DNA from: Xylaria sp. FL1777
Taxonomy: Eukaryota > Ascomycota > Sordariomycetes > Xylariales > Xylariaceae
Direction: 5' to 3'
NCBI GenBank assembly: GCA_022578965.1
Contig: MU400518.1
Span: 1-64,000, forward strand
DNA length: 64,000 nt
Part shown: piece by piece, positions 39,372 through 51,569 of the stretch
Layout: each line of letters begins with the position of its first letter
Numbering within the stretch: position 1 is the first letter of the stretch
Position numbers and translations under genes: made by a program
Notes under the pieces: generated by a model
Told to the model about the DNA's origin: nothing
The model's input: only the letters and a program-made list of their open reading frames with translations
Databases searched by the model: none

Positions 39372-39735
39372 AAAGAAAACAGCTAATATACTTTTAATAG
39401 CGTACATAATAAAGTTGCTTTTGTTTTTTATAGTAACGCGTGCATTCGTATGTTATATATATAAAAAAGGAAATAACTAATGCACTTTTAATAGCATGCG
39501 TAATAAAGTTATTTCTGCTTTTTGTAGCAATATATGCATTTATATGTTATATGTATAAAAAAAGAAATAGCTAATGCACTTTTAATAGTATACGCAATAA
39601 AATTGCTTCTGCTTTTTATAGTAACGCATATATTTATATATTATATATATAAAAAAAAAACAGCTAATATACTTTTAATAGTATGCGCAATAAAGTTGCT
39701 TTTGCTTTTTGTAATAATATATGCGTATATTATAA
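39372..39735. repeat. Four-unit ~95-bp tandem array in repeat copy 2
   Basis: Units begin with (A)CAGCTAATATACTTTTAATAG or AACTAATGCACTTTTAATAG-type words near 39378, 39475, 39568 and 39660. Each carries CAATAAA(G/A)TTGCTTTTGCTTTTTGTAG and ends with TATATATAAAAAA. The 39534-39779 open frame is produced by this periodicity and is not a gene. Confidence 0.85.
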
Positions 39736-39809
39736 ACTTATTGTTGCTTATTATAAATAAAAATGCTTTTTTTATATAAGCTTTGCTTTTAAACCTTGCA
39801 AAACATACT

Positions 39810-40010
39810 TTTTTTGTTTTTTAATAAAACAAACAGCACTAATTACTACGCGTTGTTTTTTAACTTTTTTAAACCTATTGTTTGTTCTTTAATAAGCAAA
39901 CAGCACTAATTATTACGCGTTGCTTTTTAACCTTTTTAAACTTATTGTTTGTTTTTTAATAAGCAAATAGCACTAATTACTACGCGTTGCTTTTTAACCT
40001 TTTTTACTAC
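39810..40010. repeat. Three-copy 60-70 bp tandem array
   Basis: The phrase AGCACTAATTACTACGCGTTG (or ATTATTACGCGTTG) recurs at about 39836, 39904 and 39969, each followed by CTTTTTAACCTTTTT. Copy 1 of the parent repeat has two diverged units of the same kind near 26440-26560. ACGCGT is well preserved in all three. Confidence 0.85.
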
Positions 40011-40312
40011 ATTTTTTATTCTTAAATATGCATTAGTAGTAAAAATAAGTCTTTTTTTTTTTTCTTTTAAAGACTTTCTTTTTAATTAAACTAATCTAAC
40101 AAATACTAAAAGATTAATGCTATAGCATAAATAAATAAAAAAGAAAAAAAAAAAAAAAGTTCTTTTTTTTTTTTTTAGTGTTAATAAAAAGATATTTAAA
40201 CAAAGAATAACCTTAGATCTTTTTATAAAAAACTATAAGCAATATAGTTTTTAGCACAACACTATAGCTATATGCAATAAGCATTAATAAAAGCTTATGT
40301 AAACATAAAGCA

Positions 40313-40646
40313 CTTGTTTATTTTATTTTTACTTTAAACTTTTTAGCGCTATAACTACTAAAAACACAGTTAGTTTATTTAGCGCTAAAGAGGTCTAAAA
40401 GCACACCAAATAAATACAAAAGAAAATTTCTACTTTAAACTTTATTAATGCTTATAATACTATTTAATAACTATAAATACTTGCTTATTTTATTTTTACT
40501 TTAGATCTTTTAGTGCTATAATTACTAAAAACATAGTTAGTTTACTTAGCGCTAAAAAGGTTTAAAAAGCATACTAAGCAAATATAAAAGAAAATTTTTA
40601 CTTTAAACTTTATTAACGCTTATAATACCTTTTAATAACTATGCTG
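40313..40646. repeat. Two-copy 167-bp direct repeat unique to copy 2
   Basis: CTTGTTTATTTTATTTTTACTT at 40313 recurs as CTTGCTTATTTTATTTTTACTT at 40480. The two units share TTTTAG(C/T)GCTATAA, ACA(C/T)AGTTAGTTTA, TTAGCGCTAAA and AAAGAAAATTT. Differences are transitions. This block is missing at the matching position (about 26565) in copy 1. Confidence 0.85.
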
Positions 40647-42152
40647 CTAATATTTAAATCTTTTTTATATAACAATATTTATTGCAGCTAAAAGCTCTTT
40701 TATATTACTAATATAAAGCGGTTTTTTTTTTTTTTTATTACGGATATAAAGCGCGTTTTTTTTCTTTAAGTTAAATTTAATACATATAACAAAAAAAAAA
40801 CTCCAAAAAAGCAACAAAAAATAAACAAATATAAAACATGCTATAGTTTAAAAGCTTTTAAGTAAAAAAAAGGTAAAAAAAAGTTTAATTTACTGCTATA
40901 GCAAAAAGAAAGTTAGCTTTGCTTTATTATTTAAACATATTATTGTTATAAAAAAAAAAAGAAATAATTAAGCTTATAAAACGGCTTATAGCGCGTAGTT
41001 TATATAAAAAGAGCTTTTAAGTAAAAATAGTGTATATATACAAAAATGCGTTAAAAAATAAGTATACGTATGCAATTATAGTTTATAACTATGTTTTTTG
41101 CTAGCATTAATAAAGAAATACAACGTAAATAAAAGTTAAAATGTATGCTTGCTATAAGCGCTACTAATTATATATAAATTAAAAAAAAAGCTAGATTTTT
41201 TAATTATAATTTCTTTTTATTTAAATATTAGAACAATTTAAAGTTAGTGCTATAGTGCAATATTAAAACTTCTTTAATGCATAAAAAAAGCCAAAGTATA
41301 AAGATTATTGTTGTTTTATAGACTTTATTGCTTTAGAATTTATTATTAAAGCATATATATTTTATAGTTTTTATGTATTAAAAAAACACAAAAAACAAAA
41401 TTAAAAAAAAAAAATAGCAAAAAAACATAGTTATACCAAAATAAATAAATAAACTAAAATAAAATAAAATAAATAAAGCATAACTATGCTATAACTAAAA
41501 CAAGTTCTTAAGTAAAAATGAAAAAAAAGCTATAAATATTTTATTACTTTTATATATATAAGTTATAAAAGGTACTATATGCACTAAAAATTATATGCTT
41601 ACTTATATATGCTTAAAGATTTATTATAACAAATAGCAAAAAAAAGCAATTGCTTTTTTTTTTAAAAGTAAATATAAATTAACTTTTTATGCTTATGTTT
41701 GCTTTTATAAATAATTTTGCAAGCGCAAAAAAACTACAGGAAAAGTTTTTGCTATTACGTTTTATATATTATAGTTTTATTTTTAAGCTTTTTTTACACT
41801 TTAATTATATTTAAAAAAGCAGTATTTTATGCAAAAAGTTCTTTTAATATAGTTAAATTTTTATTTCTTTTTTATTTTACATTTTTTCCTTTTTATATCT
41901 CTTTTATTTTATATCCTTTTTATTTTATATCTTTTTTATTTTACATTCTTTTTATTTTTTATTTTTTTTATTGATTTATTTATTTATTATATTTTTTATT
42001 TCTTTTTATCTTTAGGTATTTTTACTTTTTATTTCTTTTATTTTTTATTTACTTTTTTTTTTTTTTTTTTATTGTATTCTTTATTTATTTTAACATAGTT
42101 TTTATAATTCTAACTTTTATACTAACCTTAAAACATAATTAAAAATATCTAG

Positions 42153-42265
42153 TTTTTACTAAATTTTATAATATAAAAAAAACATAGTAGTACAAAAAGC
42201 TTTTTTTTTTTTGCTTTTAAGATAGTAATTTTAATTAACGAACTTTACGTGCTGCAATACTATAT
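42153..42265. other. Short AT-rich spacer becoming less mutated
   Basis: Between the end of repeat copy 2 and the start of the plus-strand gypsy element. From about 42235 the composition shifts toward retained C and G (AACGAACTTTACGTGCTGC), continuing into the element's left end. Confidence 0.5.
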
Positions 42266-42782
42266 TGTTACGAAATGGGCTAACTAGGCCAGTTAAAAAG
42301 CCATGTGTAAAAAAAGCATGCGCGGAAAAAGTTCTATTTGTTAGAAGGATATATATTTAAACTACTATAAGGGTTTAATGCATAAACTCAATAAACTTAA
42401 GCATTAAGTTTATTAAGCTTTAAACTTAACAGACTTAAGCGTTAAGTTTATTAAGCTTTAAACTTGAAACAATATAGCGTTAAGTTTATTAAAAGAAAAA
42501 ACGTTTACGGATTATTACTACTGTTTTTTTTGTTTATATAATTATGCACTTTTTATATTTAGTTATTTATTTAGTTTTTAGCTTTTTAGCTATTAATTTT
42601 TTATAATTGCTAAGTATTAATATACTTATTACTTTTAATTCTTTAAGACTTTTATTAATGGATAGTAGTAAAAATACTTTAAAAACTTCTTTAATGGATT
42701 ATTACTAAAGATTTTATTATTACTTGCAAATTAAGACCTTAAAGGCAAACCTATTATATTAATATATAAAAGGTTTGTTATA
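42266..42782 (+). repeat. Left (5') LTR of the plus-strand gypsy element
   Basis: Begins TGTTACGAAATGGGC and ends GGTTTGTTATA. The first ~255 bases are strikingly less mutated than the surroundings and contain about three tandem copies of an ACTTAAGCATTAAGTTTATT unit (about 42395-42490). The last ~255 bases (from GTTTATATAATTATGCAC at about 42529) align closely with 49738-49988. The boundary at 42266 is inferred from the TGTTACGAAAT start shared in mutated form with the right LTR. Confidence 0.65.
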
Positions 42783-44120
42783 TTTTAATAGCTTTTTAAT
42801 TAGTAGAACTTAGTATATAAAAGCAAGTATTAATATAAAAAAGTAATAGTTAGTTTATAAAATAAACTTTTAGAAGTATATTTAAAGAATATTTAAAAAA
42901 TAAAAATGCTAACTAATATTACGTAAGTAAACTTTACTTAATAACTAATAAATTAAATTTAAGTTATATTACTAAAAATAAAAAGCTAAGAATTAAGTTT
43001 AAGGATTTTAAAGACTTTTAGAACTAGTAATATACTAAAATAACACACTTTAGTACTTTTATTAGCTATTTTTATTAAAGAAAAAGCAGTAGTAAAAAAA
43101 AAAAAGTTAAGCAGTAGTAATAAAAAAGAACTAATACTAATACTAGCGCTATAAAGCAAATTAGTTGCTTTAACTTAAAAAACAGTTTAAATACTAAGTG
43201 TTATAACTTTTAAACTAGTATAAATATTAGCTATAATAATTAAAGCAATAATAATAATTATTATTGCAGTAATAAAACAAAGCTTTAAATAAGTAATTAT
43301 ATTATAACTAATTTTTATATTATTATTAGCAAACTTAATGCTTATTTTTATTACTGCTATATTTAAAGTAATAACTTAAAATAAAAAACCTAACTTTTTA
43401 CTACTATTATTATTTTTATTATTAGGATTATTTATAATGTTAAAAATGCTAAATATTAAAAGTTTTAAATTTACTGCTTTAAAGCTTTATAATAAATCTA
43501 TAAATATAAAAGCTTTTTTAATTTATACTAAATTTTATTTAAAATAGTACTTAATTACTATTACAAAAAAAAATTAAAAAGTAATAACTACTTTATAATT
43601 TTTGTTAAAAAAAGTATTAAAATAGTTTTAACTTATTTTAAAGGATTTTTTAAAAGCTAATAAGTTAATTAATTTTAAGCTAAAAATAAAAAAGATTTTT
43701 AAAAACTACGTTAAGTTTGAAAATTAAATAAAAGCACTATTTAAAAATACTTAAAAAGTAAAACATGCTAAAAAAGCACTTTATTGCTTAAAATAAACAA
43801 AAGTAACAATAAATTATGCTATAAAATTTAAATAATTAGCAGCAATTTTAGGATTACTTAAGCTTGTATTATTTTATTTATTTTATAATAAATTTAAAAC
43901 TTAAGTTTAAAACAAACTATACAAAATAAATAAACTAGCAAAAATTAATATATATATTAATATAGCTATTATAATTAATTAATGATTATTTAATTAGTAC
44001 TTTAAAACTAAAAGAACTAAAAAAAACAAAAAAGAAAATATTTAAAAAAGTATTAAATAAAAATCTAAATAAATTAGTAAAGTTTAAAAACGATAACTTT
44101 AAAATATATTTAAAGTTAAA

Positions 44121-44162
44121 TGTTATAACTGTAAAAAAAAAAAACACTTTTAAAAATAATGC
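44121..44162 (+). pseudogene. Gag CCHC zinc-knuckle remnant
   Basis: Plus-strand codons read C-Y-N-C-K-K-K-K-H-F-stop-K-stop-C, exactly the CX2CX4HX4C spacing of a retroviral-type zinc knuckle. All four zinc ligands are preserved, while two intervening codons have become TAA. It lies about 1.3 kb inside the element, where Gag should end. In an active element it would bind the genomic RNA. Confidence 0.85.
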
Positions 44163-46329
44163 TAATTTAAGAAAAAAAACAGAAAGAAAAACTATAAAAA
44201 AGGAAAAATTCTTTAACTTAAAAAAAAAGTATAAATTATAAAAGTTTAAAATAATAAAAAACAATAAAGCAATTTAAAAAATACGTTTTTAAAGCAAAAG
44301 TATAAAGTTGCTATTTTAAGTTAAAATAAAAGTGCTATACTAAACAAATCTAAATGCTTTATTTATATAAATTAAAATAAATAAGCATGCAAATATTATT
44401 TAGAAGCTTTGCAGTTATTAAAACAAATTGCAAAAAAATATATTTGTTATATAAATAATTAAAGTTATTTAGTATATAACTTAAAAGAATAATTTAACTA
44501 AAAGTAATAAATAATAAAAAGTAGTAAATTAATATAGCTAGCAGACTTATAAAACTATAAAAACTTTAAATTATTAAAGCTTAAAATATAGCTTAAAAAA
44601 AAGTTATGTTTAAAAGAATAAAACTATAACTATAAATAGTATAGTTATTAAACTAATTATAAACTATTAAAGTATTTAGTTATTAAGTAAACTTAAAAAA
44701 ACAAAACTTATAAAACTTTAGAGCAAAAATAATTAAGATTAAAAACTGTAAAAAATACTATAAAGAAAAAACTAATAAAAATAAACGAAGTATTTTTATA
44801 GCTTAAACTGCTTTAAATATAACAAAACAAAAAAGCATTAATAGTTAGTGCAAAAATTAATACGTTTTAAAAACTAGAACTAGCAATTTAATTAATTGCT
44901 AAAAGTTATTACTATAATAAAACTATAATAAAAAACAATAATAATATTTTATAACTAAAAGATTTAAAACATAACAAAGTATTATAAAATTGCTATATAG
45001 TATACTATTGCTACTAATATTTACTTAACAAATTAAAGAACAATTGGTTTTTTAAACAAATTGCAAAAATAAAAATAAAGGACTTTTATAAAGTAAAATA
45101 GTTAGTTATAATTTTAGTTTATTACAAAGATTTATGAGAATTTGCAACGTTTAAAAAAAATAGTAGTTATATTTATAATATTGTTTTAAAGAAATATAAA
45201 AATAACTGCTGTAAATATTACTAGCTAATTAAAGCATAATTGTATTAAAAAATAGTTATTAAAAGCAAAAAAGTTTAAAAACTATAATTTAAGGTTTAAC
45301 TAAAAGCAAAAGCGGATTAAAGCATAATAACATTTAAAGTATTAAGTAAAACAAGCATTTAAACATTTTATAAAAAAGAATTAACAAAAAACAAAATAAA
45401 TACTTACTAAAAGGGCAGCAAATAGCTAAAAAAACTAAAGCTTTATAAAAAGTTTAATGCAAAAACTAAAAAGATTAATTTAAAGTTAAACTTATATATT
45501 AAGAAAAAAAGTATAATACTTTAATTAATTTAGAAGCGTAAACTAACATAATTTTACTTAAAGTAATAAAACAAAATGAAATTTTTTGGAAATATAAGCA
45601 AAAGTCTTAAAAAATTAAAAGATTTAATAAAAGCACTTTTAGCTATAATAATAATTACATACTTAAAAAAACTAAACTTTTTAATATATTTATATAAAGA
45701 TATAAAAAACAAATTGTATTAAATATTACTAATATATTTAATTATAACATTATTTTAAAAATACTATAGTTAAAAATTAGCGATTTTTTAATTTAATAAA
45801 AAGCAAAGATTATTAATTAAAAAAGCAAAAAATAAAACAAGAAAATTAAAAAAATTGCAAAGAAAATCCTAAATAATATACTAAAGGTATATTATAGATT
45901 TTACAAACTATTTAAAGAAAAAGAAAAAAAAGAACTTTTTAAATATAGCTTATAAAACTATTATATCTTTATTAAGGAAAAATGTTAATTAAAGCTTTAT
46001 TAAGTATACTATATAAGCTTAAATAAAACAAATGCTTTGTAAAAATATATTTAAAAAAATTTAGCAAAAGGATTTTTAAAAGAATTTTAGTTATTTGCTA
46101 AATACCTTTATATGTTAGTACTTAAAATAAAAAATAAAAAACAACTAATTAATAAAAAAAAAAAACTAGTATAGCAAATAATAGTTAACTATTAATTATT
46201 AAACATAATTATTATTACAAATAAATACTTTTTTATTTTGCTAGTAATTATAAAAGAAAGCATTAGCTAAATAAAATAGTTTATAGCAGTTAATATTTTA
46301 AATAAATACTATGCTATTAAAATAGCTAA

Positions 46330-46650
46330 AAAAGAAAAGTAGAAAATAGTTATACAAACAGTATATAAACTATATAAATATATAGTTATGCTATAAGAAC
46401 TATAAAATATATTAGCTAGCTTTTAATATATAATAATAATAATTTTACGAAAGTTTTTAAATAAATTTATGTTTATTTATTTAAACAATATTTTTATTTA
46501 TTTTAAAACGCTAAAAAAACATAAGAAATATATAATTTAAATATTAAAAACATTTAAACAAGCAAAATTATAACTTAACATAAAAAAATATATATAATAT
46601 ATATAAAAAATTAACTTTTTAAAATTTATAATTATTTTAAAATAAATATA
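46330..46650 (+). pseudogene. Reverse transcriptase remnant (gypsy pol)
   Basis: Plus-strand translation gives EK-stop-KIVIQT (from EEWKTAFRT) at about 46334, a YKYIVML word (from YEYLVMPF), then NKFMFIYLNNIFIYFKTLKK at about 46460-46520. The last stretch is the YLDD polymerase motif with both Asp turned to Asn, followed by the typical IYSKTxEEH tail. The G-to-A changes (GAT to AAT, TGG to TAG) are those expected of C-to-T mutation on the other strand. RNase H should follow to about 47200 but is too decayed to mark residues. Confidence 0.9.
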
Positions 46651-47639
46651 GATTTAATAGTTAAAAATTAATATAATATAAAACTAAAAAATATTTAATT
46701 TAGCTACTATTATAAATATATAATAAGCTTTAAAATTTTTAAACTATATTTAAATGTTAATTTAAAACTTTAAAAAAATGGCGTTTTATTTTATAAAATA
46801 TATAAAAAAAAAATACAAAAAAAAGTCCTTTTTAATTTTAAAAAAAGCTTAAAAAGCTTTTAAAAAACTAAAACTAAAAATTACTTTTAATTTTATAGTT
46901 AAATTATTTAATTTATAAAAAAAAAAAAAGCTAAAAATAAATGCTTTAAATAATATAATTACAAAAGTTTTAAAACAATTAAAAAACAATAAAAAATAGC
47001 ATTTAATAGCTTATTACTTTAAAGCATTATAAAATATAGTATTATAATACTTAATATATAATAAAGAACTATTTGTAATTATTATTGCACTTAAAAAATA
47101 GAAACTATTTTTTATAAAAACTATAAAGCTAATTAAAATTTATTTAAATTATTAAAACTTAACAAAATTTATAACTATATAAAAAATTATTAAACAACAT
47201 AAAAATTAAATAGTTTTTTTTTTAAAATTTAACTTTAAAATATATTATATTAAAAAAAAAGAAAATATTTAAGCAAATATATTTAGCTAATAAAGTTAAA
47301 AAAGATTTAAAGTTTTAAAAAAAAACATTTAAGTATTATATTTTTAAAAAAATAAAAGCTTCAAAGTTAAAGTTATATTTAAAGATTTTATAAATATATA
47401 ACTATAATAAGCTTATAACTTAAAAAAGTTAATAAAGCTATAAAAGCATAAAAAATTAAAAAATAACAAGCTAATATATAAATGTAAAGTTTACTTATTA
47501 GAATTTTTATAAAACAAGTTTATTAAAAAGTTTTACGAATATTTATTACATAAATACTAAAAAGCAATAAAAACAATTAAACAACTATAAAAAATATACA
47601 ATTTTTTAAAACTATAAAACATAGTTAAATTTATTGTAA

Positions 47640-48110
47640 AAAAGTGCAATATTTGCAATAAAGCTAAAATAGCTTAATATAAACTTTATAAACTATTATA
47701 ATTTATATAAATATTTAAACAAACATAGCATACTATTGCTTAAAATTTTATTATAATATTATTTTTATTAATTAATTTAGTTATAAAAGTATAATATAAT
47801 AAAATATAAGTTATTATTAATAAACTTATTAAGTATGCTTATTTTTTACTGTTTAAAGAAAATATAATAGCTAAATAACTTATATATGCTTTTATATGCT
47901 AATATTTAAATAAGTATAAGCTACTAAAAAAAATTATTTTAAACTAAAATAAATTGTTTACTTTTAAGTTTAAAACTAGTTTTTTTAAACTTATTAGTAT
48001 TAAACTAAAGTTTTTAATTATTTATTATTTATAAACAAATAAACAAACAAAAAAACTAAATTAAATACTAAAACAATACTTATAAAGTTATATTAATTAC
48101 TAATAAAATA
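47640..48110 (+). pseudogene. Integrase remnant (gypsy pol)
   Basis: The frame contains CNICNKAK at 47645 (second half of the HHCC zinc finger). It continues with a WDFI-like segment whose Asp codon now reads Asn, a YAYFLLFKENI segment (normally YAYFLPFKED) and a DRDKLFTSKF-like segment. It ends with a YHPQTDGQTER-like segment near 48020-48060, read as TNKQTKKLN. Order and spacing match the catalytic core of a Ty3/gypsy integrase, which inserts the cDNA into the genome. Stops interrupt it repeatedly, so it is inactive. Confidence 0.88.
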
Positions 48111-48667
48111 ATTAAGTAAAACTATTATTAATAGCATAGATTTTATATAATATATTAATAAACAAAAATATAAACATATTTTTGTATAAAGCTGTTTATA
48201 AATAGCAAATAATTACTAAAAAACAAAAAAAAACATTAATAAAAGCACTTGTTATTTTAACTATAGCACTTTAAGCAAAAACTATTATAACAAAAATTAA
48301 AACGCTATAAGCTAAACTATAACTACGTTTTTAGTTTTTATAATAATAAATATTAGTATATTATAATAAAAAACGAACTAAAGAACTAACTTTTAAAAAA
48401 AAAAACAAGGTTTATTTATTATAATAAAAACAAAATGCAAACATTAATATTTCTTAAATTAAAACAAAATAACTAAGCAATAAATTAAAATTTAAAAAAC
48501 TTAGCTTTTTTAAAATTAAAGAAGTTATTTTATTTACTAACTATAAACTATTATTACTAAAAAATATATAAATTTACTTTATTTTTTACATTTTTTTACT
48601 AGAACTAATATTTATTAAAATATTTATTAAAATATAACTAAAAATAAAAATAAATTAAAATGTTTAT

Positions 48668-48795
48668 AAAGTTAAAAATATACTGGATTTTTATTAAAAC
48701 AACAGTAATTTAAAGTATTTTATTAAATAAAAAGAATATTTATATATTAATAATATTTAAGAACTTAAAAAATACTTAAAAATTGCTAAAGTGGT
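48668..48795 (+). pseudogene. Chromodomain remnant at the integrase C-terminus
   Basis: The frame reads KVKNILDFY, then LKYFIK-stop-KEY, then a NNI-stop-EL (from NTWEP) segment and LKKYLKIAK. This is the characteristic VExILDxR...YLVKWKGY...NTWEP...LxNA pattern of a chromodomain, with W codons turned to stops. In chromoviruses the domain directs integration toward methylated-histone heterochromatin, which fits the location. The same segment is present inverted at about 730-855. Confidence 0.85.
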
Positions 48796-48877
48796 TATAA
48801 ATTAGTTTTACTACTAATACTTTAACTGCTTAAAACTAAAGAAAAAAGGTTAACCTTAAAAAAAACGCTTAAAAAGT

Positions 48878-49478
48878 TTTAATTAAACTTAAATAAAGCA
48901 GCTTGCGCTGCTTTAGCTTGCTTTTTTTGTTATTTTTGCTTTTTTGCTAGCGCTTTTTGTTTTTTTTTAATGCGCTTTATTTTGTTTAATTTATTTAAGG
49001 ACTAAAGCTTTTGCTAAACTATTTTAATACTTTTTGCTTTTAGAAAACGTTTTTGTGTGTAAAGCTAAGCTAACTTGCTTAAAACGGAGTTAAAGCTATT
49101 TTAAGCTTGCTTTAGTTCTTTTTAAACTAAAAATAGCTGTTGCTTTGCTTGCTTTTTTTTTTTCTTAAAGCAATAATACTTAAAAACTATATTATTAATT
49201 AAATTAATTAAAACTCCTGATTTATTGCAAAAGTAGCTAGCACATATATATTTAAAACAATAAAACATATTATTTATTATTTTGCACGTTAGTAACTAAT
49301 TAAAGCAGTAAAAACAAAACATAACTTTATAATTAGTAAAGTTAATAAAAAAAGCAAAAATAAATTTTTGCTTTGTTTTAAATAAGCAGTTAGTTTTTTT
49401 AATATGGTTTAACATTTTAATATATAGAAAAAAAAGAAAAAAAGAATATTTACGGAAAAACTATTAAAACAACAATTT
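48878..49478 (+). other. Post-pol noncoding region of the chromovirus
   Basis: No frame is recognisable. The stretch 48878-49420 is the part best conserved in the inverted copy next to the telomere (about 104-645). It keeps GC-containing words such as AGCAGCTTGCGCTGCTTTAGC near 48900. It ends in the purine tract before the right LTR. Confidence 0.7.
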
Positions 49479-49495
49479 TAGAAAAAGGGAAATAA

Positions 49496-49988
49496 TATTA
49501 CAAAATTAGCACAAAAGTAGCTTTTAAAGCAGCTTAATGCCTTTATATATACTTTGCATCTTTTTTTTGCTAACTAAAGCTAAAGTTATATAATAATTTA
49601 CTTAGCTTATTAAGCTTATAATAATTTAAGGCTTACTAAGCTTATAATAATTTAAAGCTTACTAAGCTTACAATAATTTAATGCTTATTAAACTTATAAT
49701 AATTTAAAAAAAGTTTTTACTTTTTTTACTTTTTTTTTGTTTATATAATTATGCACTTTTTATATTTAGTTATTTACTTAGTTTTAGCTCTTTAGCTATT
49801 AATTTTTTATAACTATTAAGCACTAATATACTTATTACTTTTAATCCTTTAAAACCTTTATTAATGCATAATAATAAAAGTACTTTAAAAACCTTTTTAA
49901 TGGACTACTATTAAAAATCTTACTATTACTTGCAAATTAAAACCCTAAAAGCAAACCCGTTATATTAATATATAATAGGTCTGTTATA
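49496..49988 (+). repeat. Right (3') LTR of the plus-strand gypsy element
   Basis: Begins TATTACAAAATTAGC directly after a purine tract and ends GGTCTGTTATA. The left half contains about four copies of a ~26-bp unit (GCTTACTAAGCTTATAATAA type, about 49595-49712) that does not match the left LTR's array. The right half (from 49738) is a close match to 42529-42782. Confidence 0.7.
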
Positions 49989-51569
49989 AAAGTAAGAAAA
50001 TCTAACGATTTTTTATAGCTAAATCACTTAACTAAGCTATAATTTTTAAACTTTTAAATTATATAGTAAAACAAAGTAAAGTTTATACAAAAATAACAAA
50101 AAAAGTAAGCTATAAAAAATAATAAAAGTAAACTAAATAAAAATATAAGTTTAAAAAAAAAAGAAAATATAAAATGCTAAAGATTTTTAAGTATTTTAAG
50201 TAACTAAGTTTTTTTGTATTGTTTTTTTAAACTTCTTTTTTAAAAAACTTAATGATTTTTTTTTTTTACGTTTATAAGAATTGCTAGCTTATTTTTTATA
50301 GCTTTTTGAGTTCTTTTTTAAATATCTTTATATTTTTATTTTTTATGCGCTTTTATTATTTTGTATGCTTTATAACGTTTTATTTTCTTGTTTTTTAGTT
50401 TAGCTTGCTTTGCTTTATGCAAGTTTTATTAAGCAAGCTTTATTTTTTTATAGCTTTTTACTTATAAAAGTAGCATGCTTTTTTCTTTTTTTTAAGGCTT
50501 TTTTATTTAATAATAAGTGCTATAAAAAAGTAATAGCTATGTTTTACGTAAAGTCTTTAAATAATAGCTAACTTATACTTAAAAAACCTTGCTTTTTAGT
50601 TTTTAATAAAAAACCGTATTAGCTTAAAAAACAAAATGTACTTTTAATTACTAAAAGCTTTATATATTAACACGTAAGCTTAAACCTATTTAATATAAAT
50701 AAGCGTTAAACTTATTTATATTATAGCTTTTAAAAGTTCTTATAACTTTTATTCTTTTTTTAAGCCTATTTTTTATTTTTTTTTGCTTATATAAAAGCAA
50801 TTATACTTTTTTTTTTATAAAGCATTAGCTTTTTAGCATAAATCTTTTTTTTTTAGCCCCTTAAGGGTTTTTAACAAACAGTTTTTTAGCTATGTTATCT
50901 TAAAAACTATACTAGCATTTTAACACTTAATTGTTGTTTTGCTAAAAAAAATAAAAGCGCTTTGCAAACTAAATTAAAAAAAACAGTTCAATATTTTTAT
51001 ACGTTTGTTTTAAGCTTTATTAATTAAAAGCTATTAGCTTAAATGTTTATTGCTAATTATAATTAAACTACTTATATTAAGCAAGCTTTGCTTATTATTA
51101 GCTAAAGTAACTAAGCATAATATATTATAACTTATTTATAAAAATTATAACAATTAATAAATAAATAAAATAAACATATAAATTAACAATAATAAATTGC
51201 TTATTTGTTAGTTTTATAGTATTATTTATAATAAATAAAAGATTAGCTTTATTAAAAACACTAATAAAATAAAGCAATATAATTACGCAAAATCTATTAT
51301 AACACTTTAATTGCAAGAAAATAAGTTATAACTTATGTATTTAAGTAATTAAGCTATATATAAATTAAGAAATTAAACAATTAATTAAAAAACTATTTAA
51401 TAATATAAATAAAGCAACTATAGCTAATTTTTATAATGTTAAACATAATAGTTAAATTTATACTTTAAAATTTAGCGCAATATTTATACTTTTATTTTTA
51501 CTATATAACTTAGCTTAAACTTACTTTAACTAACTAATTAGCTTATTTAGCCACTTTACTTTACTTTAG
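49989..51569. other. AT-rich spacer between two retrotransposon remnants
   Basis: No gene is recognised; the minus-strand frame at 51125-51316 is Ile/Leu/Asn-rich with no motif. A short palindromic patch AGCCCCTTAAGGGTTT near 50858 stands out. The left junction follows the LTR without a target duplication. Confidence 0.6.

Larger units (their letters stand above)
39058..42152. repeat. Dispersed subtelomeric repeat, copy 2 (empty site for the gypsy insertion)
   Basis: Homologous to 25845-27995 but longer. The left edge AAAGTAAGCCGTAATAAAAA is the uninterrupted counterpart of AAAGTAAGCCGTAG/LTR...LTR/CGTAGTAAAAA at 17968-25856, so it preserves the pre-insertion site. It carries about four regular ~95-bp units, three 60-70 bp units, and an extra segment (about 40010-40675) absent from copy 1. 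Its right end is AACTTTTATACTAACC near 42125, with homology fading by about 42150. No coding content was identified; open frames in it come from the tandem units or polypyrimidine strip. Confidence 0.85.
42266..49988 (+). mobile_element. Ty3/gypsy chromovirus, inactivated, with mismatched LTRs
   Basis: About 7.7 kb on the plus strand, with gypsy domain order readable through heavy mutation: Gag zinc knuckle (44121-44162), reverse transcriptase (about 46330-46650), integrase (about 47640-48110) and a C-terminal chromodomain (48668-48795). A purine tract AGAAAAAGGGAAATAA (about 49479-49495) abuts a TATTACAAAATTAGC left edge of the right LTR. The two LTRs align well only over their last ~255 bases, and the flanks (TATAT against AAAGT) show no target duplication. 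The element is therefore rearranged or recombinant, or my outer boundaries are slightly off. A second partial copy caps the chromosome end at 104-1102. Confidence 0.88.
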
